In this document: one piece after another, positions 1-8,196 of the stretch
Layout: each line of letters begins with the position of its first letter
How positions within the stretch are numbered: position 1 is the first letter of the stretch
From: Bacteroidales bacterium UBA6377
Lineage (GTDB): Bacteria; Bacteroidota; Bacteroidia; Bacteroidales; UBA932
NCBI GenBank assembly: GCA_002438805.1
Contig: DJQV01000018.1
Span: 1 to 64,000 of the forward strand
Reading direction: 5' to 3'
DNA length: 64,000 nt
Made by a program: the position numbers and the translations under genes
The notes under the pieces: model-generated
The model's input: the letters and a program-made list of their open reading frames with translations, nothing else
What the model was told of the DNA's origin: nothing
Database searches by the model: none

Positions 1-377
1 TCATAGAAACTGCGATAATATCCACCTTCACATATCAAGTAATCAAAGTCAAGTTCCTTTATTTTTTTGAATGCCCTATAATTCTGACAGCTTAGAGGCA
101 ATGGTGCAATTCTCCCTCCAGTTATCTTTTTTATCGCTCTATACAAGAAAAAAAGCACCTTATCATAGAACTTCTCTCTGATAACAATAAAACTGGTGTA
201 TTTGTATTTGGATTGAACCCGATAAATATTTTCACACCATCCTGTTACTACTATAAAATGATACAACTTATGTTTTTCATTCTCATCTATCAAATCTGTA
301 ATTAGAGCCTCTACAGCACCACCTTTGATTGATGGTACAGGTAAGCCTATCGTAGGGAACAGTATTATTGTCTTCAT
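1..377 (-). CDS. Glycosyltransferase family 4-like protein (N-terminal part, cut by window edge)
   Basis: The gene begins at the ATG at 375-377 on the minus strand and runs off the left edge, so only about 125 residues are visible. The start MKTIILFPTIGLPVPSIKGG followed by AVEALI is typical of the N-terminal GT-B subdomain of GT4 enzymes, where a Gly-Gly loop near residue 20 lines the donor/acceptor cleft. The start overlaps the stop of the upstream GT2 gene as ATGA, so the two are translationally coupled. Its likely role is addition of one sugar to the lipid-linked repeat unit of the surface polysaccharide. The DNA is AT-rich like the neighbouring glycosyltransferase DNA. The C-terminal nucleotide-sugar-binding half is not visible, so donor sugar and family are inferred from the N-terminus only. 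Confidence 0.7.
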   Translation of the reverse strand, partial: MKTIILFPTIGLPVPSIKGGAVEALITDLIDENEKHKLYHFIVVTGWCENIYRVQSKYKYTSFIVIREKFYDKVLFFLYRAIKKITGGRIAPLPLSCQNYRAFKKIKELDFDYLICEGGYYRSFY

Positions 378-1336
378 CTTCTTTTAATTAATGACAATAC
401 CATAGCGCAAATACGAGGGGATATTGAGAATAGGGATATCTGCAGCCTATAGCTCAACTTCACTCTGGAGTTTTTTTTCTCCCGGTTATATATCTTCAAG
501 TATTCCCGTCCTTTGAATCCCACTATCAGCCTGTCCAGATAAGTGAAGTTTTTGTCCCCAAAAAAACGGGAATAAAGGTTGGCCATTGCGACCACACTCC
601 TTGCCGCCGCAATGCAGTGTAATTCACGATCATACTCTGTTTCTCTCATTATCTGCTCATAGACGGTCATGGTGTCATAGAAATTCCTGGAAAACGGTCT
701 GTTCATAATTGACCCCTGTCGCGTACGGTAATAATACAAGCACTCTGGAATATTTAGGATTTTAGTGGCTTTCTTGAAGTAAGAGGGTGATATGTAAGAA
801 TCTTCTTCCATTATCCCTTCCTTAAAGAATGTTTTCTGGGCTATCCGTTTTGATATCAATTTATTCCATACTACATCAGGTCCATATAGCAAAAAGAAAT
901 TCATTGCTCCCAAAGAATCATATTCTTTATCTGCCAGTATTTTTTTCTTGGTCAATTTTTCTGTCCACACATAATAACTGAATTGAATCATGTCATATTC
1001 TGCTTTCAATAACTTGGACACCAATGTACTATATGTATCATTTGCCACCTTATCATCACTGTCTACAAAAGAGACGTAGTCGCCAGTAAAAAGCCTCAAT
1101 GCAAAGTTCCTCGCTCCGGACAGCCCGGAATTGTCTTTGTAGTAATAGTGAAATCTATTATCATTCTGGACATATCTGTCACAAATATTGGCGGATCCGT
1201 CCGTCGATCCATCGTCTATCAGCATGATTTCCAAAAACGGATAATCCTGTTGATGCAAAGACTCCAGACATTCTTCCAGATATTGTTCCACATTATAAAT
1301 GGGAACAATGACTGATATCAATGGGGTGTTTGTCAT
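374..1336 (-). CDS. Glycosyltransferase family 2 (GT-A fold)
   Basis: A 320-residue GT2 enzyme. It opens with the PLISVIVPIYN strand, has DDGST at residues 41-45 for nucleotide binding and a DSDD metal-binding motif at 92-95. It lacks a predicted C-terminal membrane anchor except for a weakly hydrophobic tail, so it probably works on the cytoplasmic face of the membrane on a polyprenyl-linked glycan. The start codon lies 44 bp inside the upstream pyruvyl transferase gene and the stop overlaps the next GT4 gene by ATGA, showing tight operon packing. Sugar specificity cannot be read from sequence. Low GC relative to the rest of the window is usual for exchanged capsule genes. Confidence 0.88.
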   Translation of the reverse strand: MTNTPLISVIVPIYNVEQYLEECLESLHQQDYPFLEIMLIDDGSTDGSANICDRYVQNDNRFHYYYKDNSGLSGARNFALRLFTGDYVSFVDSDDKVANDTYSTLVSKLLKAEYDMIQFSYYVWTEKLTKKKILADKEYDSLGAMNFFLLYGPDVVWNKLISKRIAQKTFFKEGIMEEDSYISPSYFKKATKILNIPECLYYYRTRQGSIMNRPFSRNFYDTMTVYEQIMRETEYDRELHCIAAARSVVAMANLYSRFFGDKNFTYLDRLIVGFKGREYLKIYNREKKNSRVKLSYRLQISLFSISPRICAMVLSLIKRR

Positions 1337-2504
1337 GGTTTTCCAGTACTTCTTTAAGCAGCCTCAACGACTTGGTTTTCCACTCGTTTCTTACCTTGTT
1401 GACGTAAACCCAATCAATGGGGGTTGAGGTATCCGTAGTATATTTAAGCGTGTCAAAACATATCATTCGATTTTGAAGACCGAAAATCGAAAGCAATGAC
1501 TCAAATCTTGCCATTCCACGTCCGGGATTTCCTATTACCCAAAACGGCTTATTAAATATGATAGAAAAGGCAACAGCATGAAATGAGTCCGTAATCACCA
1601 TTTCTGCATCCATAAAACCCCTAAGCCACTTAGTTACAGATTGATTATAGAATTGGTCAAGGTGTTCCATTATGAACTTTTCGGTATATGGACGAATATC
1701 TTCCGATACATTCACAAAAAAAGATTTTAAACCGGACGATTCTTCAATATTTCTGATTAACTGTTCTTTCTTTTCACCTTGATCAAGGATATAACAAAAA
1801 AGAGAACCATCAGATTCTGGTTCACCTTCTGTTTCCACTATCTTGATATAATCTTCCTTATCCAATAAAAGAGTGGGATCAAGAACAACCTCTGCATTTG
1901 ATGACAGAAACGAATTAACTTGCCCTTTCCCGCTTAATTCTCTCACCGTTATCAAATCAAATAGCTGAGCTAATCTCGCACATTCTTTTGTTTGTTTACG
2001 CGTATACTCCCAATCTGCAGTTCCAAAAGAAACTGCATATGCAACCTTTTTAATATTAGGATCATATTCGAAGCCGAGGTAAACAGTGGATAGATTCTCA
2101 ACATACCTAGGACGCCAAACCTGATCGCTACCTACAATCAATGCATCAAGACCCAAACGTTCACAAACGCCCCTATAATCCTTGTTGGGATCCATCGGGC
2201 ATGTATGAGAAATATATGAATCATAAAAATACTTGGAGTTCCTCCATAAAAGCGGACGCATAGAAGTACCATGATAATGAACATATCGACGATTACACTT
2301 TTTCCCGATAAGGCTTAATCCAAAGGTGTGTATATTAGCCCTAATAACACGCATCATTTGTGGAAATGCCGACTTCGGGATTATTCGTTGGTTAAGCGTT
2401 ATTGGCTCATGTCCCATACGTACTAATATCTGCTGCAAGGCATAGTTCTGAAGAAGGCCACCAAAATTAACATGCAACGGCAAAGTAATTATACCTATTT
2501 TCAT
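1293..2504 (-). CDS. Polysaccharide pyruvyl transferase family protein
   Basis: A 403-residue protein with the characteristic family N-terminus, MKIGIITLPLHVNFGGLLQN, followed by ALQQIL, and internal IVGSDQVWRPRY and ITDSFHAVAFSIIFNKPF motifs (PF04230). The family transfers pyruvate from phosphoenolpyruvate to sugar hydroxyls as a ketal, adding negative charge to exopolysaccharide; some members act as glycosyltransferase-like enzymes. In Bacteroidetes these genes often sit beside an FrhB-like iron-sulfur protein, as here (3257-4549), with the AbiGi-family gene between them. Its 3' end overlaps the GT2 gene by 44 bp. The actual sugar acceptor is unknown. Confidence 0.88.
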   Translation of the reverse strand: MKIGIITLPLHVNFGGLLQNYALQQILVRMGHEPITLNQRIIPKSAFPQMMRVIRANIHTFGLSLIGKKCNRRYVHYHGTSMRPLLWRNSKYFYDSYISHTCPMDPNKDYRGVCERLGLDALIVGSDQVWRPRYVENLSTVYLGFEYDPNIKKVAYAVSFGTADWEYTRKQTKECARLAQLFDLITVRELSGKGQVNSFLSSNAEVVLDPTLLLDKEDYIKIVETEGEPESDGSLFCYILDQGEKKEQLIRNIEESSGLKSFFVNVSEDIRPYTEKFIMEHLDQFYNQSVTKWLRGFMDAEMVITDSFHAVAFSIIFNKPFWVIGNPGRGMARFESLLSIFGLQNRMICFDTLKYTTDTSTPIDWVYVNKVRNEWKTKSLRLLKEVLENHDKHPIDISHCSHL

Positions 2505-2518
2505 GATTTTTTCAATTT

Positions 2519-3253
2519 CTAGAGATTGTGCAGCAAATCTTCATAGACCAATATTTTAGACAGTAAAACCCATCTATCTTCGTCTCCTATGGAATTACTT
2601 TTCCCACCAATAGAATTGAGCTCTGTCATAATAAAAGCTTGTAACGCCGGAAGATTATCCCTATTTACCAGAATGAAGTCAATATCATCTTTTCCAAATA
2701 AAAGAGGTGTTCCTACCGCTTTTTTTTCGGTATTAAGATTACCTCTATATGTTGTATATTCACTCTCAGTTAGCCATTTTAACGGCGATGGATTTGAATA
2801 GACCTTCCTCCATTCCCGTTCAGCATAATTGTCAAAACTTCTACCTTTTTCCCTTGTCGTTTTTTTCATTGGCTTCGCATACCCCAAAATACGATAGGCC
2901 TCAGCCGTCTTACGGTCATCTGTGAAGCAATATGATGCTTTGATTATCATTTTTGTAGACTGGCAACTAACATCATTGGGATAATAGAGAACTGGCTCTA
3001 AATGCTTTTCACGTCCCCATCTTCGCGACATCGCTATTCCACATTTTCCATAGTTATTCTTTGCAAGATGCACCAAAGGAAGATCACAAAAACTTACCAT
3101 TGGAATCCCTATATAAGTAGGTAGTTTATTTTTTCCTCTATATATTTCTTCTTTACAATAAAAGACCTTAAATCCCTCATTAAGGATTTTTTCAATTACG
3201 CAACTACTACTTACTCTATGAAAGAACGAATTACTATATATATTCATGTACAT
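2519..3253 (-). CDS. AbiGi-family protein (abortive-infection antitoxin family) inside the polysaccharide operon
   Basis: A 244-residue soluble protein. Residues 51-60 (PMVSFCDLPL) and 68-80 (a YGKCGIAMSRRWG stretch), followed by HLEPVLYY, match from memory the core of the AbiGi family (PF10899), named after the antitoxin half of the lactococcal AbiG phage-resistance system. No AbiGii-like toxin partner is visible next to it. The gene lies 3 bp downstream of the FrhB-like gene and 14 bp upstream of the pyruvyl transferase gene with no promoter of its own, so it should be co-transcribed with capsule synthesis. Codon composition matches the AT-rich neighbours. Family assignment is fairly firm; any antiphage role is inference, and a housekeeping or ADP-ribosyl-type role cannot be excluded. 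Confidence 0.7.
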   Translation of the reverse strand: MYMNIYSNSFFHRVSSSCVIEKILNEGFKVFYCKEEIYRGKNKLPTYIGIPMVSFCDLPLVHLAKNNYGKCGIAMSRRWGREKHLEPVLYYPNDVSCQSTKMIIKASYCFTDDRKTAEAYRILGYAKPMKKTTREKGRSFDNYAEREWRKVYSNPSPLKWLTESEYTTYRGNLNTEKKAVGTPLLFGKDDIDFILVNRDNLPALQAFIMTELNSIGGKSNSIGDEDRWVLLSKILVYEDLLHNL

Positions 3254-3256
3254 TTT

Positions 3257-4549
3257 TTATTTTACTCTGATCTCCACGTTATACCCTTTCCAACCATCCT
3301 CCTTGTTCCGGAAACACACAAATACGACCTCCGGTTGTTCCGGAAATTTGATGCAGGTTTGTTCTATGACGTTATTCATTTTCTCGCCCCCCCCAATTAA
3401 AATTCTCTTGATCAAAGATTTACAATGCGCCAACCTATTATAAATCCGCTGTCCAATCGAGGGCTTTGTACAATCATCAATTAAAGATATCACGGATTCG
3501 CTTCCCAAGCGGGAGAAGAACTCGACTCGTCCCTGATGCTCTTTGGGAGACCTGTAACATGCCGGATTAAGTGGCTTTACTTTTTCATAGGTCGTTTCTG
3601 CTGTTTTAATTTGAGCAGAATCCAACGAAGCATTGCCTTTTTTTGTGTTGATGAAAACAAGTCCCGTCCCCTTGTCATCATCCATGTCAGGGAACAATGA
3701 GGAGACACCCCAAAAATCCGCGATCGTTACGTCACTCCGACTGCTGCATCCTTTTGCTTTACAGGCATAGCATGACGGACGGAGGATCAGATCCTGAAGA
3801 AATGCCTTCATGTATGTATTCTTCTGAAAAGCAGATAGCATGGAGACAGTCTTATCCTCTTCATTGTATTGAAGTCTGAAGTTGAAATCCTTCCAGCCTT
3901 TAACCTTATTCCGGAACTCAATGCCATTGATGCGTTGCCCCTCTTTAATCACCTCCTCCAAATATATTTTCCATACTTTCGGACTTGGAGTACCATGGCA
4001 TATCAAATCAACTGTCAGAAGGTTATCGTACGGTTTGCACAGAAATTTATGCAGCCCTGCAATTTGACAAGGTGTACCGGAAAAGAGCACTTTGCGACCC
4101 TGCGACAAAAATCGTTTTGCATCGACATACGCACTCTCTATTCGGGCTTGAACATACTTTGATCCCATGAATTTCTCCACGCCGGACATGTCCTCGGCAT
4201 AGTCCATCACGACTTGCCAATCTTCATCGAAACGGGCACCGAATACCACGCCACCCTCTTTTATTATACTTTCTGCAAGGATATAGAAGATCCCGCCTGA
4301 TGAAGACTTCATGCGGATTTCCTCATTCTCGTTGATCGCGGCAAGCACTTTCAGAGGCACTCGACTATCATAAGGATGCAACTCGTTGCAGACTTTCTCG
4401 CATAGGCAACAATCAATGCAGATTGACTTATCCACATTAGGATAAAGAAATCCTTCATTGTCGGCCTCCATTATGATACATCCCTTCGGACAGATTGACG
4501 CACATGCACTGCAGCCGCAGCAATTATGTTTATCCGTTATGCTTATCAT
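3257..4549 (-). CDS. FrhB-like (coenzyme F420 hydrogenase beta-subunit family) iron-sulfur protein of polysaccharide loci
   Basis: A 430-residue protein with an N-terminal two-cluster ferredoxin domain (Cys at 10, 13, 16, 20 and again at 44, 47, 50, 54) followed by the FrhB/FdhB N- and C-terminal domains, with GGIFYILAES, FSGTPCQIAGL and RPSCYACKAKG motifs. Bacteroidetes lack F420, and the family there is associated with surface polysaccharide genes and pyruvyl transferases, so it probably carries out a flavin-linked redox step on a sugar precursor. Codons 386-388 contain a run of eight G on the coding strand (3387-3394), a slippage-prone tract that could alter the last 40 or so residues. The start overlaps the flippase gene by 20 bp. 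Confidence 0.82.
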   Translation of the reverse strand: MISITDKHNCCGCSACASICPKGCIIMEADNEGFLYPNVDKSICIDCCLCEKVCNELHPYDSRVPLKVLAAINENEEIRMKSSSGGIFYILAESIIKEGGVVFGARFDEDWQVVMDYAEDMSGVEKFMGSKYVQARIESAYVDAKRFLSQGRKVLFSGTPCQIAGLHKFLCKPYDNLLTVDLICHGTPSPKVWKIYLEEVIKEGQRINGIEFRNKVKGWKDFNFRLQYNEEDKTVSMLSAFQKNTYMKAFLQDLILRPSCYACKAKGCSSRSDVTIADFWGVSSLFPDMDDDKGTGLVFINTKKGNASLDSAQIKTAETTYEKVKPLNPACYRSPKEHQGRVEFFSRLGSESVISLIDDCTKPSIGQRIYNRLAHCKSLIKRILIGGGEKMNNVIEQTCIKFPEQPEVVFVCFRNKEDGWKGYNVEIRVK

Positions 4550-6092
4550 TTCTTATGCTGAATATTCTCAATCCCTTATCAATGAGAAACGTCCTTTCCG
4601 CCTTAGTGAGGCCTATGAATAAAGAGGACAGTCCCACAGACGCAACAGATGTGATTCCGACTGCGGCAAATCTGAGCCAGCCTTCTTCAAGTCGTGCTCG
4701 TACAATAATCGGCAGAATGACTGCAACAGCAACTGTCAGAGCTATCGGTACATATACATTATTTAGGTATTCTCTCATAGGAAGATCTATGAGTTTTCTA
4801 AGCATGAACATTCGCATGAACTGAGCGACGGATTCCACGCAGAAATGCACGACGAAAACAGAATAGGCAGGGGCTCCAAGTTTCAGTACTACATATGAGA
4901 TGGGAACTATAAGCAATAGAATGCTGCCTACAACGATCTGATAGACTTTCACCTTCCCAGTCGCCTGATTAGCTATCACGCATGGATTTGCTGTAGTATA
5001 TATAAGCGAGATACAAATCATCAGCTGCGTGAAAATGACGGCATTTTCCGGAACAGTCTTCAACCAGACAGCAAGCAAAAAATCAGTTTCAAGCAATACA
5101 GGAAGGGATATGAAAAACAGAAGCAAAAAGGAGAATCTTGCGCTGCGGAACATCAGACTGTGCATCTGTTCCAGATTCCCTGATGCATAATTCTTTGTTA
5201 TTTGGGGATTCAAGGCTGTTTGGAAGCCTCCTACAAACTGCTGGACTGCGGACTGGACCTGCACTGCTATACCACGCGCCGCATTAACGACAGGACCAAA
5301 AAATATGTTCAGCATCATGTTCAGTCCCTGAGTATACAGTATCGCAGCTAGGTTTCCGACAAAACTCCAGCCGGCAAAGCCGGACATTTCCTTAAACAAT
5401 TGTTTATCTAACGCCGGCGCATAGTGAGACTCCTTGAAATGCTTGTGACAATAAAGCGTATAAATCCATCTGACAGACAATTGCACCAACAACAGCAACA
5501 CGGCATATACGATCAATTTATCATATGGCAAAATTGTCAACAGATACACAATCGCCAGTTTAAGGCAGACCTCCAGTATTGAGATATATGCAAATGCCGA
5601 CATCTTTTCATGGGCGATTATGTCCGCATTGTACGGAGCCGACATTATGTTGACCGCACATGCCATAATGGAGCATTGATAGACCCACATCGCGGCAGTT
5701 CTGCGGCTCTCCGGAATAACCAGTTTTTCCTTTAAGAACCAAAGTCCAGCCGTCTCTCCCAGAATAATTATTATCGCCGCAATCAGAGCATGAATCTGCA
5801 ATGAGGTGCTGAATACGCTCTGGAGTCTGTCACATTCATCTGTCGCAAGCTCATAATTCAGATAACGCTGCGTGGATGAAACCATGGCAGAATTGATAAA
5901 GGTGAACATCGCTATGATGCCACCGACAACACTGAAAATGCCATAGTCCTCAACTCCGAGAGTCCGCAATACAACCCTCGAAGTGTACAGGCTAACAGCC
6001 ATCGTGAAGAACATCCTGACATACAGCATCAAAGTGTTCTTCGCGATTCGCTTATTATCCGACGATACTGAGGTCATCTCGTTAGGAGACAC
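4530..6092 (-). CDS. Polysaccharide flippase / O-antigen translocase (MOP superfamily)
   Basis: A 520-residue polytopic membrane protein with about 12-14 hydrophobic segments. The early sequence NTLMLYVRMFFTMAVSLYTS, then RVVLRTLGVEDYGIFSVVGG, is the signature start of the Wzx/PST branch of the MOP superfamily. It would flip the undecaprenyl-linked repeat unit to the periplasmic face of the inner membrane. The only other short in-frame start choice is Met6. It overlaps the FrhB-like gene by 20 bp and follows the RmlD-like remnant after 79 bp. No polymerase (Wzy) is visible in the window, so it presumably lies beyond the left edge. Confidence 0.9.
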   Translation of the reverse strand: MSPNEMTSVSSDNKRIAKNTLMLYVRMFFTMAVSLYTSRVVLRTLGVEDYGIFSVVGGIIAMFTFINSAMVSSTQRYLNYELATDECDRLQSVFSTSLQIHALIAAIIIILGETAGLWFLKEKLVIPESRRTAAMWVYQCSIMACAVNIMSAPYNADIIAHEKMSAFAYISILEVCLKLAIVYLLTILPYDKLIVYAVLLLLVQLSVRWIYTLYCHKHFKESHYAPALDKQLFKEMSGFAGWSFVGNLAAILYTQGLNMMLNIFFGPVVNAARGIAVQVQSAVQQFVGGFQTALNPQITKNYASGNLEQMHSLMFRSARFSFLLLFFISLPVLLETDFLLAVWLKTVPENAVIFTQLMICISLIYTTANPCVIANQATGKVKVYQIVVGSILLLIVPISYVVLKLGAPAYSVFVVHFCVESVAQFMRMFMLRKLIDLPMREYLNNVYVPIALTVAVAVILPIIVRARLEEGWLRFAAVGITSVASVGLSSLFIGLTKAERTFLIDKGLRIFSIRNDKHNG

Positions 6093-6171
6093 TTATTTCT
6101 CAGAACCCAGAATTTGACTGATGACTCTCATCCGGCTGCCGCAGGGAGGTGTCATGCCATTCGATCAGAGT

Positions 6172-6672
6172 TTACTGCCGCAAGGTCTCCATAATTTCTC
6201 CGACTGTCTTCGCTGAAGCTGTCCAGCAGCGGATTATCTTATGCCTACAGCCGATATCTTCGATGCGGTATTCTCCACAGACTTTCGTATTGGGGAACTG
6301 GCATTTGTAACTCTTGGTGTTGGCATCGTAGCCGCTGTTCACCTGCACGAGAAGGCCTCCTGTGTCTTTCATCGCCCTTGCCAGATTCTCTGGAACCCTT
6401 GCGTTGAAAAGGTTGGCGAGCTGGAAGTTGCCACTGTCTTCAGATGTCTCATCATAGGAGAAACAGTTGACAATCACATCAATGTGATGTTCCTTGACAT
6501 ACCCGCATACAACCTCGTAACTTGTCGGATCCAATATCTCCAGTTTCTCTCCATTTTCAGGATCGACCGGATATACATCCGAGAATATGTATTTGTCAGC
6601 AGTGGCTGCTCCAACTTGAGCACGCAGTAAACGTCCAGCTGCGCTGATGGCGCCTGTCACGAGAATGTTCAT
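6172..6672 (-). CDS. Truncated, degenerate RmlD-like (dTDP-4-dehydrorhamnose reductase) protein
   Basis: A 166-residue protein whose N-terminal half follows RmlD, beginning MNILVTGA and with DVIVNCFSY and LANLFNARVPENLA blocks. Full-length RmlD is about 285-300 residues, so the sugar-binding half is missing. The Rossmann glycine motif GxxGxxG is GAISAAG, with the middle Gly changed to Ser, and the catalytic YxxxK aligns with C132-x3-R136, so both catalytic residues are lost. The frame is nevertheless open. It sits in the same operon as RmlC (7522-8103), which explains its origin. It is either a decaying gene or a binding-only paralogue; dTDP-rhamnose synthesis would need an intact RmlD elsewhere. 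Confidence 0.65.
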   Translation of the reverse strand: MNILVTGAISAAGRLLRAQVGAATADKYIFSDVYPVDPENGEKLEILDPTSYEVVCGYVKEHHIDVIVNCFSYDETSEDSGNFQLANLFNARVPENLARAMKDTGGLLVQVNSGYDANTKSYKCQFPNTKVCGEYRIEDIGCRHKIIRCWTASAKTVGEIMETLRQ

Positions 6673-6910
6673 GATGGTCTATTGAAATTGTGTTAATAGT
6701 CAATTCAGAATATCGCTGTAAATCAAGCACTTAGATAGAAGAAGGCGTACCCGAGGGGCTGCCGTTGACCGTTTTTCGTTGTTATTTGTGTTATTTTTCT
6801 TGTTTTTCTATGCCGCCGACAGTTTCAGCAGAGACCTGTGCTTGCTGCCGCGGTCACCATGTGCTCGAAGAAGTCCCCCAGGAACTTCCACACAGACACG
6901 CCAGCCAGTT

Positions 6911-7252
6911 TCACCGGCCGCGACCAGCTTTCGCCTCCGCAATCACGGGAGCCAGAGATCCCGCGAGTTCAAGGAAGTCCATCGGAGAGCGGTAGTCTAT
7001 GAAGGTCAGGGCACTGTCAAGATCGTTGACGGCATAGTGGATGAATTCCACCGACTCGTCCGGTTTATCACAATCAATGTCGCCGAATGTCTCCCGGAAA
7101 CGCTCGATGAACATGGAGTCCACATTCGGATTGCGGCCAAGCCACTTCGCAAATGCCGCACAGACTTTCGCCTGTCCTATATGATCCAGCGCACGGATGT
7201 CCTCCAACAATGGGACTGCGCAAAAGTAAGATGTTGAGATATCCATGTTCAT
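6911..7252 (-). CDS. Uncharacterised 113-residue protein
   Basis: I do not recognise this family. The frame is open from the ATG at 7250-7252, begins MNMDISTSYFCAVPLLEDIR and is soluble, acidic and mostly helical by composition, with an Arg/Gly-rich last few residues. It is flanked by non-coding DNA on both sides (about 240 bp downstream, 270 bp upstream). A 29-codon GTG-initiated frame overlaps its stop (6825-6914), which may mean that the true protein was longer and has frameshifted. It lies between RmlC and the RmlD remnant in a part of the operon that shows several signs of decay. A pseudogene fragment is as likely as a functional small protein. Confidence 0.4.
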   Translation of the reverse strand: MNMDISTSYFCAVPLLEDIRALDHIGQAKVCAAFAKWLGRNPNVDSMFIERFRETFGDIDCDKPDESVEFIHYAVNDLDSALTFIDYRSPMDFLELAGSLAPVIAEAKAGRGR

Positions 7253-7264
7253 TATCGTGAATTG

Positions 7265-7295
7265 CTTGGGAAATCAGAAAAGTTTTGTACCTTTG
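7265..7295 (+). promoter_or_regulatory. Putative plus-strand promoter inside the minus-strand capsule operon
   Basis: CTTG at 7265-7268, a 19-nt spacer and TACCTTTG at 7288-7295 fit the Bacteroidetes sigma-ABfr promoter pattern (TTTG, then TAnnTTTG). It points rightward, against the operon, and no protein gene follows; a hairpin with a T-tract lies about 60 nt beyond it. Confidence 0.4.
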
Positions 7296-7352
7296 TGATA
7301 GGTATAGTTTCAACAGTGAGAGATAAGCGCCTCGCAAACGTTGATAAACAAA

Positions 7353-7394
7353 ACAGAGTATTTATTCTATCATGAATGGGTACTCTGTATTTTT
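7353..7394 (+). terminator. Hairpin with T-tract, candidate terminator
   Basis: ACAGAGTA (7353-7360) pairs perfectly with TACTCTGT (7381-7388) around a 20-nt loop, and ATTTTTT follows on the plus strand. On the minus strand the stem is followed by a less perfect TTTTGTTTA, so it may work in both directions, perhaps also limiting read-through after RmlC. Confidence 0.45.
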
Positions 7395-7440
7395 TGACCT
7401 ACCGGATGACTGCTTGTGCAAAGCCGCTCCAACCTCCACA

Positions 7441-7524
7441 TCTGCCGGCCTGATGGTCGCTTCTTTCTCGTCCGGACAGCCAAGGGGAGGTGTTTTCGAA
7501 AGAGAGCGCCTCCCTGCGGTGTCA
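7441..7524. repeat. 84-bp direct repeat, copy A
   Basis: It matches 9177-9260 at 73 of 84 positions by hand alignment, same orientation and no gaps. On the minus strand the repeat begins exactly at the TGA stop codon of rmlC (7522-7524) and extends downstream of the gene. Similarity ends at the stop codon on one side and around 7441 on the other. Confidence 0.85.
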
Positions 7525-8103
7525 TAGGGACTCCGGATAAAGATCTACATCTATCGAGAACGGGCTTCCAAAGTCCTTCAGCAACGGATGCTTCGTGTCC
7601 TTGTCGCTCAGGATGGCATGCTCCGTTGGGATGCGCCAGTCGATACCGAGCGAACTGTCCAGAATGCTGATGCCGCCGTCGGCTTCCGGATGGTAGAAGT
7701 TGTCGCACTTGTACTGGAACACAGCCGTCTCGCTCAGTACCGAAAATCCATGGGCGAAGCCTCGGGGGATAAAGAACTGGCGGTGGTTATCTTCCGTCAG
7801 TTCGACTGCCACGTGCTGCCCGTAGGTGGGGCTGCCGCGCCTTATGTCAACCGCCACGTCCAGCACCCTGCCGCGCACACAGCGCACAAGTTTGCTTTGA
7901 GAGAATGGCGGTGTCTGAAAATGCAGGCCGCGCATCACCCCGTAGACGGACTTGGACTCGTTGTCCTGCACGAAGTTGATCTTCCTTACCTTCTGCTCGA
8001 ACTCCCTTTGGGAGAAGCTCTCGAAGAAGTATCCGCGCGCGTCCTCGAACACCTTCGGTTCAATGATAAGCACGCCATCTATGTTTGTCTTTATCACTTC
8101 CAT
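7522..8103 (-). CDS. rfbC: dTDP-4-dehydrorhamnose 3,5-epimerase
   Basis: A 193-residue cupin of normal RmlC length. It has the EDARGYFFESF start, the RGLHFQ motif with catalytic His61, Lys71 in the substrate pocket, and the YKCDNFY segment with Tyr137. It converts dTDP-4-dehydro-6-deoxyglucose to dTDP-4-dehydrorhamnose in the cytosol. RmlA and RmlB are not in the window and the neighbouring RmlD is degenerate, so the pathway depends on genes elsewhere. The stop codon coincides with the first base of an 84-bp repeat that recurs after an unrelated gene. A 93-bp gap separates it from the RhuM-type gene upstream in the operon. Confidence 0.93.
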   Translation of the reverse strand: MEVIKTNIDGVLIIEPKVFEDARGYFFESFSQREFEQKVRKINFVQDNESKSVYGVMRGLHFQTPPFSQSKLVRCVRGRVLDVAVDIRRGSPTYGQHVAVELTEDNHRQFFIPRGFAHGFSVLSETAVFQYKCDNFYHPEADGGISILDSSLGIDWRIPTEHAILSDKDTKHPLLKDFGSPFSIDVDLYPESL

Positions 8104-8196
8104 ATATCAGCTAAATATGCGCGTCAACTTTTAGCGCGTATCAGTCAGCAGTCAATCTTTGGCCATCGCTGTGAGCCAAGCTCATAGCATTGCACA

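Noticed and set aside
6825..6914. 29-codon GTG-initiated frame overlapping the stop of the 113-codon gene
   Set aside because: It reads plausibly but is too short to support alone, starts with GTG and has no separate ribosome-binding evidence. It may be the frameshifted end of the upstream frame.
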